Part shown: piece by piece, positions 8,015-16,232 of the stretch | Position numbering within the stretch: the first letter of the stretch is position 1 | Layout of the letters: the number at the start of each line of letters is the position of its first letter | Assembly (NCBI RefSeq): GCF_014903745.1 | Contig: NZ_JACVXA010000034.1 | Location: forward strand, 1-56,113 | DNA length: 56,113 bases | Reading direction: 5' to 3' | Source: Mangrovicoccus algicola | GTDB lineage: Bacteria > Pseudomonadota > Alphaproteobacteria > Rhodobacterales > Rhodobacteraceae | Position numbers and translations under genes: made by a program | Notes under the pieces: model-generated | The model's input: the letters and a program-made list of their open reading frames with translations, nothing else | Databases searched by the model: none | What the model was told of the DNA's origin: nothing

Positions 8015-9358
8015 TCAGGGCTCGGCATAGGCCCCCGCGCCGAGCGCCACCTGCACCGCCGCCCATTCCGACGCCAGGTCGCGCACGGTTCCCGCCAGGC
8101 TGATCCGCGCCCCCGCCAGGGTGCTGTCATCATCCAGAAGGTCGGTCAGCTGCAGCGACCCGGCGGCAAAGGCCCCCCGCGACAGCCGCGCCGCCTCCTC
8201 GTAGGAGCGCACCGAGGTTTCCCGCAATTCCGCCTCCCGCCGCAGCCGCAGCCAGCGGCTATGCGCGGATTGCACGTCCTCCACCGCGCCCAGGATCGTC
8301 GCGCGCCAGTCGATCTCGGCCTGTTTCGCCTGGGAAATCGCCCGCGCCCGCTCGGCGCGCAGCCGCGGCTGCGACAGCACCGGCAGCGAGATGTCCGGCC
8401 CGAAGCTCCAGGCATTGCCGCGGGTCTGCGACAGCGTCCCCGACAGGCTGATGGAGGGCAGCAGATCGGCCTCGGCCACGCCGACATCCGCCGTCGCCCC
8501 GATCAGCGCCTGCTCGGCGGCGCGCACATCGGGGCGGTTGCGCAGCAATTCGGCGGGCATCCCCAGGCTCAGCCCCTGCCCCGCCCGCGGCTGCGCCCGG
8601 CCCGGCTCCATCGCGGCGATCAGCGGCCCCGAGGGTTCGCCCAGCAGCGTCGCGATGGCATAGACCTGCGCCAGGAAACTGGATTCCTGCCCCGGGATCC
8701 CCGCCTGCGACGCGTCGAAGGCCGCCTGCGCCTGCACCAGCTCGTACCGCGTCGCCGATCCGGCGGCCAGCTTGGCGCGGGTCATCTCCAGCGTCTCGCG
8801 CTGCAGCTCGATCTGCTGGCGGTTCAGCGCCAGCGCCTCCTGGTAATAGCGCGCGTCGATATAGGCGGCGGTGATGGCGCTCAGATAGGCCAGCCGCGCG
8901 GTGCCCTCGTCGGCCTCCGCCGCCGCCAGATCCGCCGCCGCCGATTGCGCGCCCCGGCGCAGCCCGCCGAAGAGATCCAGCACCACCGACCCCGACAGGG
9001 ACACGGAATTGCCCTGGGTCACGCTCTGCCCGTCGCCGCCCTGCCGCGTCCAGGACCCGCCCGCATCGCCCGATACCGCCGCCGCCGCCCCCGCGGCGCG
9101 CAGCCCGGCCTCGGCCGCGCGGATCCGCTCCACCGCCACGGCAATGTCCAGGTTCTGGGCCAGGCCGCGCGCCACCAGGTCGTTCAGCATCGCGTCGTTA
9201 TAGGCCGTCCACCAGCGACGGGTCGCCACCTCGCCGATCGCCGCCGCGTCGCCCTCGGCAAAGCGCGCCTGCATCGCCAGGTCGGGACGGACGTAATCCG
9301 GCCCCACCGGCGCGCAGGCCGCGGCAAGAAGGGCAAGGCAGATCAGGCTGCGGGTCAT
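8015..9358 (-). CDS. Outer membrane efflux lipoprotein (TolC/OprM/NodT family)
   Basis: Outer membrane channel for a tripartite efflux pump. 447 residues with a lipoprotein signal peptide: MTRSLICLALLAAAC, lipobox LAAAC and modified Cys at about 15, followed by APVGPDYVRP, a hallmark of NodT-type factors. Two repeated outer-membrane-efflux halves are seen, each alanine- and glutamine-rich alpha-helical (AAEADEGTARLAYLSAITAAYID and the mirrored C-terminal stretch). Third gene of a macA-macB-channel operon, 24 bases after macB. Substrates cannot be told. Confidence 0.9.
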   Translation of the reverse strand: MTRSLICLALLAAACAPVGPDYVRPDLAMQARFAEGDAAAIGEVATRRWWTAYNDAMLNDLVARGLAQNLDIAVAVERIRAAEAGLRAAGAAAAVSGDAGGSWTRQGGDGQSVTQGNSVSLSGSVVLDLFGGLRRGAQSAAADLAAAEADEGTARLAYLSAITAAYIDARYYQEALALNRQQIELQRETLEMTRAKLAAGSATRYELVQAQAAFDASQAGIPGQESSFLAQVYAIATLLGEPSGPLIAAMEPGRAQPRAGQGLSLGMPAELLRNRPDVRAAEQALIGATADVGVAEADLLPSISLSGTLSQTRGNAWSFGPDISLPVLSQPRLRAERARAISQAKQAEIDWRATILGAVEDVQSAHSRWLRLRREAELRETSVRSYEEAARLSRGAFAAGSLQLTDLLDDDSTLAGARISLAGTVRDLASEWAAVQVALGAGAYAEP

Positions 9359-9382
9359 GGGCAGGGGTCCTTTCGCGGGCGG

Positions 9383-11323
9383 TCAGTCACGGCTCAGCGC
9401 GACCACCGGATCAAGCCGGGCCGCCGCGCGGGCGGGCAGGTAGCCGAAGGTGATGCCGATCAGGGTGGAGGAGGCGACGGCCGCCACGACCGACAGGGTC
9501 GAGAAGCTCAGCCGCAGCCCCTCGGCCAGCTGCATCGCCAGCGCGCCCCCCCCGAAGGCCAGCGCGATCCCCGCGATCCCGCCCGCGAGGCTGACCAGGA
9601 CCGCCTCGATCAGGAATTGCGCGACGATGTCGGCGCGGCGCGCGCCGATGGCGATGCGCACGCCGATTTCCCGGGTGCGCTCGGTGACCGAGACCAGCAT
9701 GATGTTCATCACGCCGATCCCCCCCACCACCAGCGAGATCACCGCGATCGCCGCGATCAGCACGGTCATGGTCCGCGTCGTCGAGGTGATCGTCTCGCGG
9801 ATCGTGTCGCTGTTCTGCAGGAAGAAATCCTGGGTGCCGTGGCGCAGCGTCAGCAGCGTGGTGATCGCCGCCTCGGCATCGGCCATGTCATGGCCGTCGG
9901 CCACCTGCACGGTGATGCTGTCGAGGTTGCGCTGTCCCGAGACGCGGCCCATCACGGTGGTATAGGGCAGGAAGGCGTTCAGCGACTCCGGCCCGAAACT
10001 GGCCCCCGAGGACCGCACCACCCCGATCACCCGCACCGGCACATTGCCCAGCCGCAGCACCTGCCCCACCGCGTCGCCATCGGGAAAGAAGCTGTCGCGC
10101 GTCGCCTCGTCGATCACCGCCACCTGCGCCAGGTCCGCGATATCGGCCGCGTCGAACAGCCCGCCCGCGACGGTGCTGTAGGAGCGCAGCGCGAAGTAGT
10201 CGCTGCTGACCCCGCTGGCCGAGACGCTGGCCTCGGTCGCGCCGACCCGGCCCGTCAGGCTGGCCGAGACCGCGGGCGAGACCGCCGCGGCGTAATCCGC
10301 CCCCGACAAAGCGGCGGCATCCGAGGGCATCAGCGTCTTGATCCGCCCCGCGCCCCGCGCGCCGAAGCCCGATCCCGCGCGCACGGTGATCGTGCTGGTG
10401 CCCAGCGACGAGATGTTTTCCAGCACCCGCTGCTGGCTGCCGCTTCCCAGCGCGACGGTCAGCACCACCGAGGCGATGCCGATGATGATGCCCAGCATGG
10501 TCAGGAAACTGCGCAGCCGGTGCGCGGCGATGGCGCCGGTGGCCATGCGGAACGCCTCGAGGATCCGTGTCGCCGCCGCCCCGGGCCCCCGGCGCGGCGC
10601 CTGGGGCGCGGGGGCGGAGGCCCCGGGCGTGCTGCCGCCTGCCCCGCCATCGGACAGGATGCGCCCGTCGCTGATCTCGATCACCCGGTGCGCATGGGCG
10701 GCAACCTTGGGATCATGGGTGACGAGGATGATCGTGTGGCCCTGCCGGTTCAGCTCCAGCAGCAGATCCATCAGCTCGGCACCGCTGCGCGTGTCCAGCG
10801 CCCCGGTCGGCTCGTCCGCCAGGATCACCTCGCCGCCATTCATCAGCGCCCGCGCCACCGCCACGCGCTGCTGCTGTCCGCCCGAAAGCGCGGCGGGACG
10901 ATGGCCCAGCCGGTCGCCCAGCCCCAGACGCGCCAGCAGGTCGCGCGCCCGGCGCCGCCGGCGCTCGCGCGGCTCGCCCGCATAGATCGCGGCGACCTCG
11001 ACATTGCCGATCGCATCCAGCGTGCCCAGGAGCTGGTAGCGCTGGAAGATGAAGCCGAAATGCGCGCAGCGCAGCTCCGCCCGCGCCTCGGCATCCAGCC
11101 CCCCGACATCGCGGCCGCGGAACAGGTAGCGCCCCGCCGACGGCCGGTCGAGGCAGCCCAGCAGGTTCATCAGCGTCGATTTCCCCGACCCCGAGGCGCC
11201 GATGATCGCCACCAGTTCGCCCGCGCGGATCTCCAGGTCGACCCCGTGCAGCACGGTGACCATCTCCTCGCCCGCGCGGAACTGCCGGGTCAGCCCCTCC
11301 AGGCGGATCAGCGGATCTTCCAT
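9383..11323 (-). CDS. macB: MacB-type ABC efflux transporter (fused ATPase and permease)
   Basis: Inner-membrane motor of a MacAB-type pump, in relatives exporting macrolides, siderophores or other periplasmic substrates. 646 residues: N-terminal ATPase with Walker A GASGSGKST (about 42-50), signature LSGGQQQR, Walker B ILADEPTGALD and H-loop LVTHDP; a linker; one membrane helix near 275 (LTMLGIIIGIASVVLTVAL); a large periplasmic MacB_PCD domain; and three C-terminal helices with the FtsX segment TREIGVRIAIGARRADI. GAGGA ribosome-binding site before the start. Lies 12 bases after macA. Confidence 0.93.
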   Translation of the reverse strand: MEDPLIRLEGLTRQFRAGEEMVTVLHGVDLEIRAGELVAIIGASGSGKSTLMNLLGCLDRPSAGRYLFRGRDVGGLDAEARAELRCAHFGFIFQRYQLLGTLDAIGNVEVAAIYAGEPRERRRRRARDLLARLGLGDRLGHRPAALSGGQQQRVAVARALMNGGEVILADEPTGALDTRSGAELMDLLLELNRQGHTIILVTHDPKVAAHAHRVIEISDGRILSDGGAGGSTPGASAPAPQAPRRGPGAAATRILEAFRMATGAIAAHRLRSFLTMLGIIIGIASVVLTVALGSGSQQRVLENISSLGTSTITVRAGSGFGARGAGRIKTLMPSDAAALSGADYAAAVSPAVSASLTGRVGATEASVSASGVSSDYFALRSYSTVAGGLFDAADIADLAQVAVIDEATRDSFFPDGDAVGQVLRLGNVPVRVIGVVRSSGASFGPESLNAFLPYTTVMGRVSGQRNLDSITVQVADGHDMADAEAAITTLLTLRHGTQDFFLQNSDTIRETITSTTRTMTVLIAAIAVISLVVGGIGVMNIMLVSVTERTREIGVRIAIGARRADIVAQFLIEAVLVSLAGGIAGIALAFGGGALAMQLAEGLRLSFSTLSVVAAVASSTLIGITFGYLPARAAARLDPVVALSRD

Positions 11324-11335
11324 GGCGTCGCGTCC

Positions 11336-12517
11336 TCAGAACATCGGCGGCGGACGCATCCGGCCGGTGCCGCGCGCGGCGCCCGCCGGGGCTGCCGCGG
11401 CCAGTCCGCCGCCCGCGACGATCCTCTGGCCCTCGCTCAGCCCGTCGCGGATCTCGGCAGTGACCTTGTCGTTCAGCCCGACCTCGACGCGCTGCGGGCG
11501 CACCTGCCTAGCCGCCGGGTCCCAGATGCCCACCGCGCTGCCCCGCGGCGTGCTGCGCAGCGCCGCCGCGGGCACGGTCAGCACGTCCTCGGCGCGGCCC
11601 AGCTCGATGGAGACCTCGGCGCTCATGCCGATGCGCAGCCGTCCGTCGGGATTGGCCACCTCCATCAGCGCGTTGTAGTAAACCGCGGTTTCGCTGTCGA
11701 TCGTGTCGGCCTCGGCGATCTCGTCGGGGGCGGGCTCGATCTCGCGCAGCGTCGCGCGGAACGGCGCATCCGGCGCGCCCAGCGTGGTGAAGGTGACCGC
11801 CTGCCCCGGCGCGACCTTCATCACGTCGGCCTCCGAGACCTCTGCCTTGACCACCATGGTCGACAGGTCCGCGATCTTGACGATGGTCGGCGCCGATTGC
11901 GAGGAGTTCACCGTCTGGCCCTGCTTGACGACCACGGCCACCACCGTGCCGGCGATCGGCGCGGTGATGCGCGTGCGTTCCAGTGCCACCCGCGCCGTGG
12001 CCAGGGTCACCGCGGCGCTGGATTTCTGCGCCTCCAGCGCCTCCAGATCGGCCCGGGCGACGCGCAGATCGGCTGTGGCGGCCTCGACATCCTCCTCGGT
12101 GGCATAGCTGCCGCCCTGCAGCGTCTGCAACCGCGCCAGCGCGCGCTCGGACTTGTCGATGGTGGCCTCGGTGGAGGTGATCTGCGCGGCCAGGTTGGCC
12201 AGCGCGGCCTCTGCCTGCAGCACCTCGTTCTGCTGGTCCTGGGAATCGATGCGCGCGATCAGGTCGCCCTCGGCCACCACGTCGCCAAGCGCTACGGCCA
12301 GGGTCTCCACCTGGCCCGACACCCGGGCCCCGACGCTGACCAGCTCATGCGCCTCCAGCATGCCCGAGACCAGGACCGTCTCGGCCACGGTGCCGCGCGT
12401 CACGGCCACCTGCGGCGGCGCCGCGACGCTTCCCTCGCCCGGGGCCAGCCGCCAGGCCGCGGCCGCCCCCAGTGCCGCCAGCACCAGGATCGCCGCCGCC
12501 GCGCTGCGCGCCCTCAT
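11336..12517 (-). CDS. macA: MacA-type periplasmic adaptor (membrane fusion protein)
   Basis: Links the MacB-like transporter to the outer membrane channel. 393 residues with an N-terminal anchor (AAAAILVLAALGAAAAW), a split biotinyl-lipoyl domain (VSVGARVSGQVETLAVALGD and ITAPIAGTVVAVVVKQGQTV) around a long alpha-helical hairpin, then beta-barrel and membrane-proximal domains (LRIGMSAEVSIELG). The start at 12517 has a GGAGGT ribosome-binding site seven bases upstream; the frame is open for 12 codons more. First gene of the operon. Confidence 0.92.
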   Translation of the reverse strand: MRARSAAAAILVLAALGAAAAWRLAPGEGSVAAPPQVAVTRGTVAETVLVSGMLEAHELVSVGARVSGQVETLAVALGDVVAEGDLIARIDSQDQQNEVLQAEAALANLAAQITSTEATIDKSERALARLQTLQGGSYATEEDVEAATADLRVARADLEALEAQKSSAAVTLATARVALERTRITAPIAGTVVAVVVKQGQTVNSSQSAPTIVKIADLSTMVVKAEVSEADVMKVAPGQAVTFTTLGAPDAPFRATLREIEPAPDEIAEADTIDSETAVYYNALMEVANPDGRLRIGMSAEVSIELGRAEDVLTVPAAALRSTPRGSAVGIWDPAARQVRPQRVEVGLNDKVTAEIRDGLSEGQRIVAGGGLAAAAPAGAARGTGRMRPPPMF

Positions 12518-12562
12518 CGTCCGACCTCCGCGCGGCCGGGACGCCGGCGGCACGGTTCCGCG

Positions 12563-12575
12563 ATCACTGATAGAG
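12563..12575. promoter_or_regulatory. Short dyad resembling a TetR-type operator half
   Basis: ATCACTGATAGAG lies 46-58 bases upstream of the macA start. ATCA-C-TGAT is a perfect short palindrome, and 11 bases match one strand of the classical tet operator. No TetR gene lies in the window. Efflux operons are often controlled by TetR proteins, so it is noted as a possible site only. Confidence 0.25.
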
Positions 12576-12760
12576 TCATGTCACCCGTTCTTTCCCGGCC
12601 TTGCGACAGAAGATGGCTAGCAGCGCTGCGTTTCCGGCACATGTCCGGTGCGTGGCGAAAGATGTCCGGCGGCGGGCGCGATGCGGCCGAATCCCGCCGG
12701 TGGGCGCAGATAGAGGAAGAACCCCGGTCAAGGCAACATCGCCGAAGACCGCAGCCGCGG

Positions 12761-13279
12761 CTATTGCCATGAGCGGCGGCGCGGATCGGTCATCGCGACG
12801 GCATGGGGCGGCCCGGCCGCCCAGATCCAGAAGACCAGGTTCACATCCGCCGCCCCCGCCCCCCGCGCGAAGCTCGGCACGATCAGCGCCGCATAGCCGC
12901 GCGCCACCAGCCGTTCCGCCAGATCCTGCGACGGCACCCGGTCGCCGCGCATCTGCCGCAGCGCCCAGTCGGCGCAGTCCAGCTCCGCCGCCGCGACCCC
13001 CTCCGCGCGGCACATGGCCGGGTCGGTGGCGTCGAAGACGGCCGCGCAATCCACCGCGTATTCGCACAGCGTCACCGGCTTCATCGGGCGGCCCAGCGGG
13101 CTGGCCTCGAGGATCGCGGTCAGCGGCGACAGCGCGGTGTAGAGCGCGGCCCGCCCGGGGCGGTTGAACCGGCCGCCATGGCGCCGCGCCCCCTCCCCCG
13201 AGACCGGCGCGAAGGTCCATTCGGGATTATGCGCGCGGAAGACGGGACCCGTGAAACGCGTCCCCGGCCCGGCGCTCAC
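12761..13279 (-). CDS. RES-domain toxin (NAD+-degrading family)
   Basis: Toxin of a RES/Xre toxin-antitoxin pair; characterised relatives deplete NAD+ by phosphorolysis or hydrolysis. 172 residues, usual for the family. The conserved Arg-Glu-Ser set is visible: R in GGRFNRPG (about 36-42), E in LTAILEASP (about 59), and S in LIVPSFARG (about 135), before the terminal NLVFW segment. The start overlaps the antitoxin stop by four bases (ATGA). Placement directly beside repABC suggests a post-segregational stability role. Confidence 0.87.
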   Translation of the reverse strand: MSAGPGTRFTGPVFRAHNPEWTFAPVSGEGARRHGGRFNRPGRAALYTALSPLTAILEASPLGRPMKPVTLCEYAVDCAAVFDATDPAMCRAEGVAAAELDCADWALRQMRGDRVPSQDLAERLVARGYAALIVPSFARGAGAADVNLVFWIWAAGPPHAVAMTDPRRRSWQ

Positions 13280-13626
13280 GCAAAGCCGCCCGACATCACC
13301 CGGTCCAGATGCGCGCGCACGACATCGGCCCGGCCCTCGCGCACCAGCTGGTCGGCGGTCATGCCGCCGAACCCCGCCAGCGGCTCCGAGCGGAACCAGG
13401 CATAGGCGGCCAGGGGCGATCCCGCCTGCCCCTCGACGCGGTTGAGGATCTCGACCATCTCGCGCAGCCGCGTCTGGGTCTTGACCGCCCGGATTCGCTC
13501 CTTGCGGCTGAACGCGTCGCGGCCAAGGCCCAGGGTCGCGGCGATCTCGGCCCGCGTCGTGCGCAGCGCGGCCGAGATCAGCTCGGGGCTGAACCCCCCC
13601 TCATCGGTCAGGCTGCGGAAATCCAT
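13276..13626 (-). CDS. Xre/MbcA/ParS-type antitoxin
   Basis: Partner of the downstream RES toxin. 116 residues: an N-terminal helical, Xre-like DNA-binding part (TTRAEIAATLGLGRDAFSRKERI) and the C-terminal toxin-binding domain, ending with the typical SPLAAYAWFRSEPLAGFGGMTADQLVREGRA core (given here only as the family signature ending in L-R-E-G-R-A). GAGG lies eight bases before the ATG. First gene of the two-gene operon; a 24-bp dyad upstream (13643-13666) overlaps its probable promoter, as expected for autorepression. Confidence 0.88.
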   Translation of the reverse strand: MDFRSLTDEGGFSPELISAALRTTRAEIAATLGLGRDAFSRKERIRAVKTQTRLREMVEILNRVEGQAGSPLAAYAWFRSEPLAGFGGMTADQLVREGRADVVRAHLDRVMSGGFA

Positions 13627-13642
13627 GGCGATACCTCATGTT

Positions 13643-13666
13643 TCATGACGCATATTAGCGTCATGA
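13643..13666 (-). promoter_or_regulatory. Operator and promoter of the RES/Xre pair
   Basis: TCATGACGC-ATATTA-GCGTCATGA is a perfect inverted repeat with 9-bp arms and a 6-base centre, 17 bases upstream of the antitoxin start. On the minus strand, a -10-like TAATAT lies in the centre and TTGCAC is found 17 bases before it. Binding of the antitoxin here would block transcription. Confidence 0.65.
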
Positions 13667-13738
13667 TCCGCGTGGTGCAAGGCCGACCCGCCGGGATGAC
13701 AGGGGCAGGCCGCCATCTCGGCGCAGGCGACCCCTATT

Positions 13739-13766
13739 CAGTTTCGCCGGTCATGTCAGGAAACTG
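13739..13766 (+). promoter_or_regulatory. Inverted repeat upstream of repA
   Basis: CAGTTTC (13739-13745) and GAAACTG (13760-13766) form perfect 7-bp arms around a 14-base centre, 57-84 bases before the repA start. RepA-type proteins of repABC systems repress their own promoter through dyads in this position. The neighbouring GGAAAC also repeats at 13779-13784. Exact promoter hexamers are uncertain. Confidence 0.45.
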
Positions 13767-13822
13767 TAGATCTTCGAGGGAAACATGATATGGGTAGGCA
13801 AAACAGAATCCCTGAGGCAGCC

Positions 13823-15043
13823 ATGTCCGGCCGAATCCTGGCATCCGAACAGCTGATGTCCTTCAGCTCGATCATCGATACCGCGCTGACGCAGCAGCGC
13901 GAACTTCTTTATGCGCCGGACCAGCGCAAATCCGACAAGCCGCTGCGGCCCTTCTCGGTGCGCGAGGTCAGCCATGCGCTGAAGGTGAAGTACAATTCGC
14001 TGCGCCAGTATCTGAACACGCTCGAGGGCATGCCCGCCGGCACGCTGGAATCGGGCAACCGCAAGTATTTCACCGCCGAGGAAATCGCGGAGATCCAGGC
14101 CGTCCTGCACCGCGAGGGAAAGATCGGCGACGAGCGGTTTCCGCGCCGCAATCCCGGCGACGCGCAGGCGCGGCTGGTGGTCTACAACCTCAAGGGCGGG
14201 GTCTCCAAGACCTCGCTCTCGGTGAACCTCGCGCAATTCCTCGCGCTCAGGGGCTACCGGATCCTTGCCGTCGATCTCGACCCGCAAGCCAGTTTCTCGG
14301 ACATGTTCGACATCCAGGCCGATCTGGACGGACAGGCCTCGATCTATGACGTGCTGCGCTATGCCGACCCTGCCTCCGGCGAGGGGCCGATCCCGATTAC
14401 CGACGCGATTCAGGCCACTTACGTGCCGAATATCGATATCGTCCCGGGGTCGATGTCGATGACGGAATTCGAGTACGAAACCTCCGCCTCCTTCCGCGCG
14501 GGCGACGGCACGCCGTTTCACCGCCGCATCGCCGATGCGCTGGAACAGGTCGACGGATATTACGACCTGGTGCTGTTCGACACGCCGCCGCACATGTCCT
14601 TCGCCGTGATCGCCGCGGTCTTCGCCGCCACCGGGATGCTGATCCCGCTATCGGCGGGGATGCTCGACGTCGTGTCGCTGGCCAAGTTCCTGGAACTTGC
14701 CGCCTCCACCATGCAGGTGGTCGAGCAGCACCAGGACAAGCGCTATGACTTCATCCGCTTCGTGCTGACGCGCTATTCCGCCTCCGACCCCGCGCAGCTG
14801 CAGCTCAGCTCCTTCCTGCGCACCCATCTGGGCGGCGCCATGCTGAAACACGACTTCGTCAGCTCCACCGCCATCGCGGATGCCGGCAACACCATGAATC
14901 CGCTGCTGGAACTCGATCCGGGCAGCTTCCACCGCAAGACCTATGACCGCATCTTCGACAGCCTGTCGGGGATCGCGGACGAGGTCGATTCCGAGATCAT
15001 GCGCGCCTGGGGCCGCAAGCCCTTCGAGAGGGAGGATAACTGA
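13823..15043 (+). CDS. repA: Plasmid partition ATPase RepA (ParA family)
   Basis: Segregates the replicon and represses the repABC operon. 406 residues from the chosen start: an N-terminal helix-turn-helix region (FSVREVSHALKVKYNSLRQYL), then the deviant Walker A KGGVSKT at residue 124, Walker A' VDLDPQAS, and Walker B VLFDTPPH. This layout (long N-terminus, type Ia ParA) is standard for RepA of repABC. An earlier ATG at 13790 is in frame, but 13823 follows a GAGG ribosome-binding site and matches the family start. Its stop overlaps the repB start (TGATG). Confidence 0.94.
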   Translation: MSGRILASEQLMSFSSIIDTALTQQRELLYAPDQRKSDKPLRPFSVREVSHALKVKYNSLRQYLNTLEGMPAGTLESGNRKYFTAEEIAEIQAVLHREGKIGDERFPRRNPGDAQARLVVYNLKGGVSKTSLSVNLAQFLALRGYRILAVDLDPQASFSDMFDIQADLDGQASIYDVLRYADPASGEGPIPITDAIQATYVPNIDIVPGSMSMTEFEYETSASFRAGDGTPFHRRIADALEQVDGYYDLVLFDTPPHMSFAVIAAVFAATGMLIPLSAGMLDVVSLAKFLELAASTMQVVEQHQDKRYDFIRFVLTRYSASDPAQLQLSSFLRTHLGGAMLKHDFVSSTAIADAGNTMNPLLELDPGSFHRKTYDRIFDSLSGIADEVDSEIMRAWGRKPFEREDN

Positions 15044-16026
15044 TGGTCCGCCGTCCGCGACAGGCATTCCCCACCGCATCCGGTGACGGGACCGAGCCGC
15101 CCAAACCCGCCCAGCCCGCGCGCCGCGCGCCGATGTTCGCCCGCGGCGCGGCCAGCCTGGACACCGCCGCCCGGTCGGCCGCGGCCGAGGACAGGATGTA
15201 CCGCAACCTCGCGGTCGAGCTGATCGACCCCTCCCCGATCCGCGACCGCATCGACCTGAGCGAGAATCTCGACGAGCTCAAGCGCAGCCTCGCCGAGGAA
15301 GGCCAGCAGATCCCGATCCTGGTGCGCCCGAAACCGGGCAGCGACCGGTTCGAGATCGTGACGGGGCGTCGGCGGCTCCAGGCCACCCGCGAACTGGGCC
15401 AGGCGACGATCCAGGCCTTCGTCCGGGTGATGAGCGACGAGGAGGCCTTCGTCGCCCAGGGGGTGGAGAACAACGCGCGGCTGGAAACCTCCTTCATCGA
15501 GCGGGCGCGGACCATCCTTTCGGCGCTGGAGGCCGGGTTCACGCAGACCCAGGTGGAGAAATTCCTCGGAACCGATCAGACGATGATCTCGCGGATGAAA
15601 TCCATCTATACCGGCCTGGGCGAGGAGCTGGTGCTGGCGATCGGTCCGGCCCGCGGCATCGGGCGGCGCAAATGGGACAGGCTCCTCGCGCTGATCCGCG
15701 CCGATGGCCGCGCGCCGGAAAGCCTTGCCGCCATCGTGCCCGCGGACATCCCCGACAGCGCGGAGCGGTTCGATGCCTTCCTGCGGCAGATGGAGGAGGC
15801 GGCACCGCCCTCCCCTGCCCCGGCGCCGGCGCCGAAACCCGGAAAACCTGCCAGGGCGGCCCGCGATGACGGTCGTCCGCTGGTCACCGAACGCCGGTCG
15901 GACCGGCTGGTGATCCGCACGGGCGAGGGCGTGCCCCCGGCCTTTCTCGAATTCGTGGAAGCCTGCCTGCCGGGCCTTCTGCACCAGTATTACGAAAACG
16001 TTCCCGGGGAACCCGGGGACGACTGA
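15043..16026 (+). CDS. repB: Plasmid partition protein RepB (ParB family)
   Basis: Binds the centromere (parS) and loads onto DNA for partition with RepA. 327 residues: a short basic N-terminus, the ParB/Srx nuclease-like domain with LKRSLAEEGQQIPILVRP and VTGRRRLQATRELG (about 80-130), and a helix-turn-helix around AGFTQTQVEKFLGTDQTMISRM that reads parS. The C-terminal part would dimerise. Coupled to repA by a one-base overlap and a GGGAGG ribosome-binding site. The likely binding sites are the twin palindromes at 17308-17364. Confidence 0.93.
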   Translation: MVRRPRQAFPTASGDGTEPPKPAQPARRAPMFARGAASLDTAARSAAAEDRMYRNLAVELIDPSPIRDRIDLSENLDELKRSLAEEGQQIPILVRPKPGSDRFEIVTGRRRLQATRELGQATIQAFVRVMSDEEAFVAQGVENNARLETSFIERARTILSALEAGFTQTQVEKFLGTDQTMISRMKSIYTGLGEELVLAIGPARGIGRRKWDRLLALIRADGRAPESLAAIVPADIPDSAERFDAFLRQMEEAAPPSPAPAPAPKPGKPARAARDDGRPLVTERRSDRLVIRTGEGVPPAFLEFVEACLPGLLHQYYENVPGEPGDD

Positions 16027-16099
16027 GCCCGGCCCGCCAGGGCGCCGCAGAGCGCCGGGCCGAAACGACGGAAAACAAGAAGAGGAGCAGACGACAGGC

Positions 16100-16172
16100 A
16101 AAAGAAAACCCCTCAAAGCCGGGGCTCCGAAGGGTCTCCAAGATACGTAGCAGTTCCTTGGTACCCGAAAAT
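16100..16172 (-). ncRNA. Candidate antisense ctRNA in the repB-repC gap
   Basis: repABC systems encode a small antisense RNA here that limits repC. On the minus strand a 10-bp stem, CCCTTCGGAG paired with CTTTGAGGGG around loop CCCCGG (16134-16109), is followed by TTTTCTTTT (16108-16100): an intrinsic terminator. Three of its pairs are G-U on this strand but A-C mismatches on the plus strand, so the structure is specific to the antisense transcript. A second dyad, CCAAG/CTTGG, lies at 16138-16161. The 5' end is approximate; only weak promoter hexamers (TTCACC, then AAAGAT) are seen. Confidence 0.6.
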
Positions 16173-16216
16173 CCGAATCTTTGGCAACACCGATTTTCGG
16201 TGAACGGGTGATTTTT
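16165..16216 (+). promoter_or_regulatory. repC leader with two mutually exclusive hairpins
   Basis: CCGAAAATC (16165-16173) can pair perfectly with GATTTTCGG (16192-16200). The second arm can instead join a local hairpin, CACCGA-TTT-TCGGTG (16188-16202), followed by a T5 run at 16212-16216. The first arm lies where the antisense RNA should begin. Inference: antisense binding captures arm one, releases arm two, and lets the terminator-like or start-sequestering hairpin form, lowering repC expression. Confidence 0.5.
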
Positions 16217-16232
16217 GCCGTCTGATACAGGC

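Noticed and set aside
11681-11692. AAACCGCGGTTT palindrome as another partition site
   Set aside because: Shares only the central CCGCGG with the twin palindromes, lies inside the macA coding region, and short palindromes of this kind are common at this GC content.
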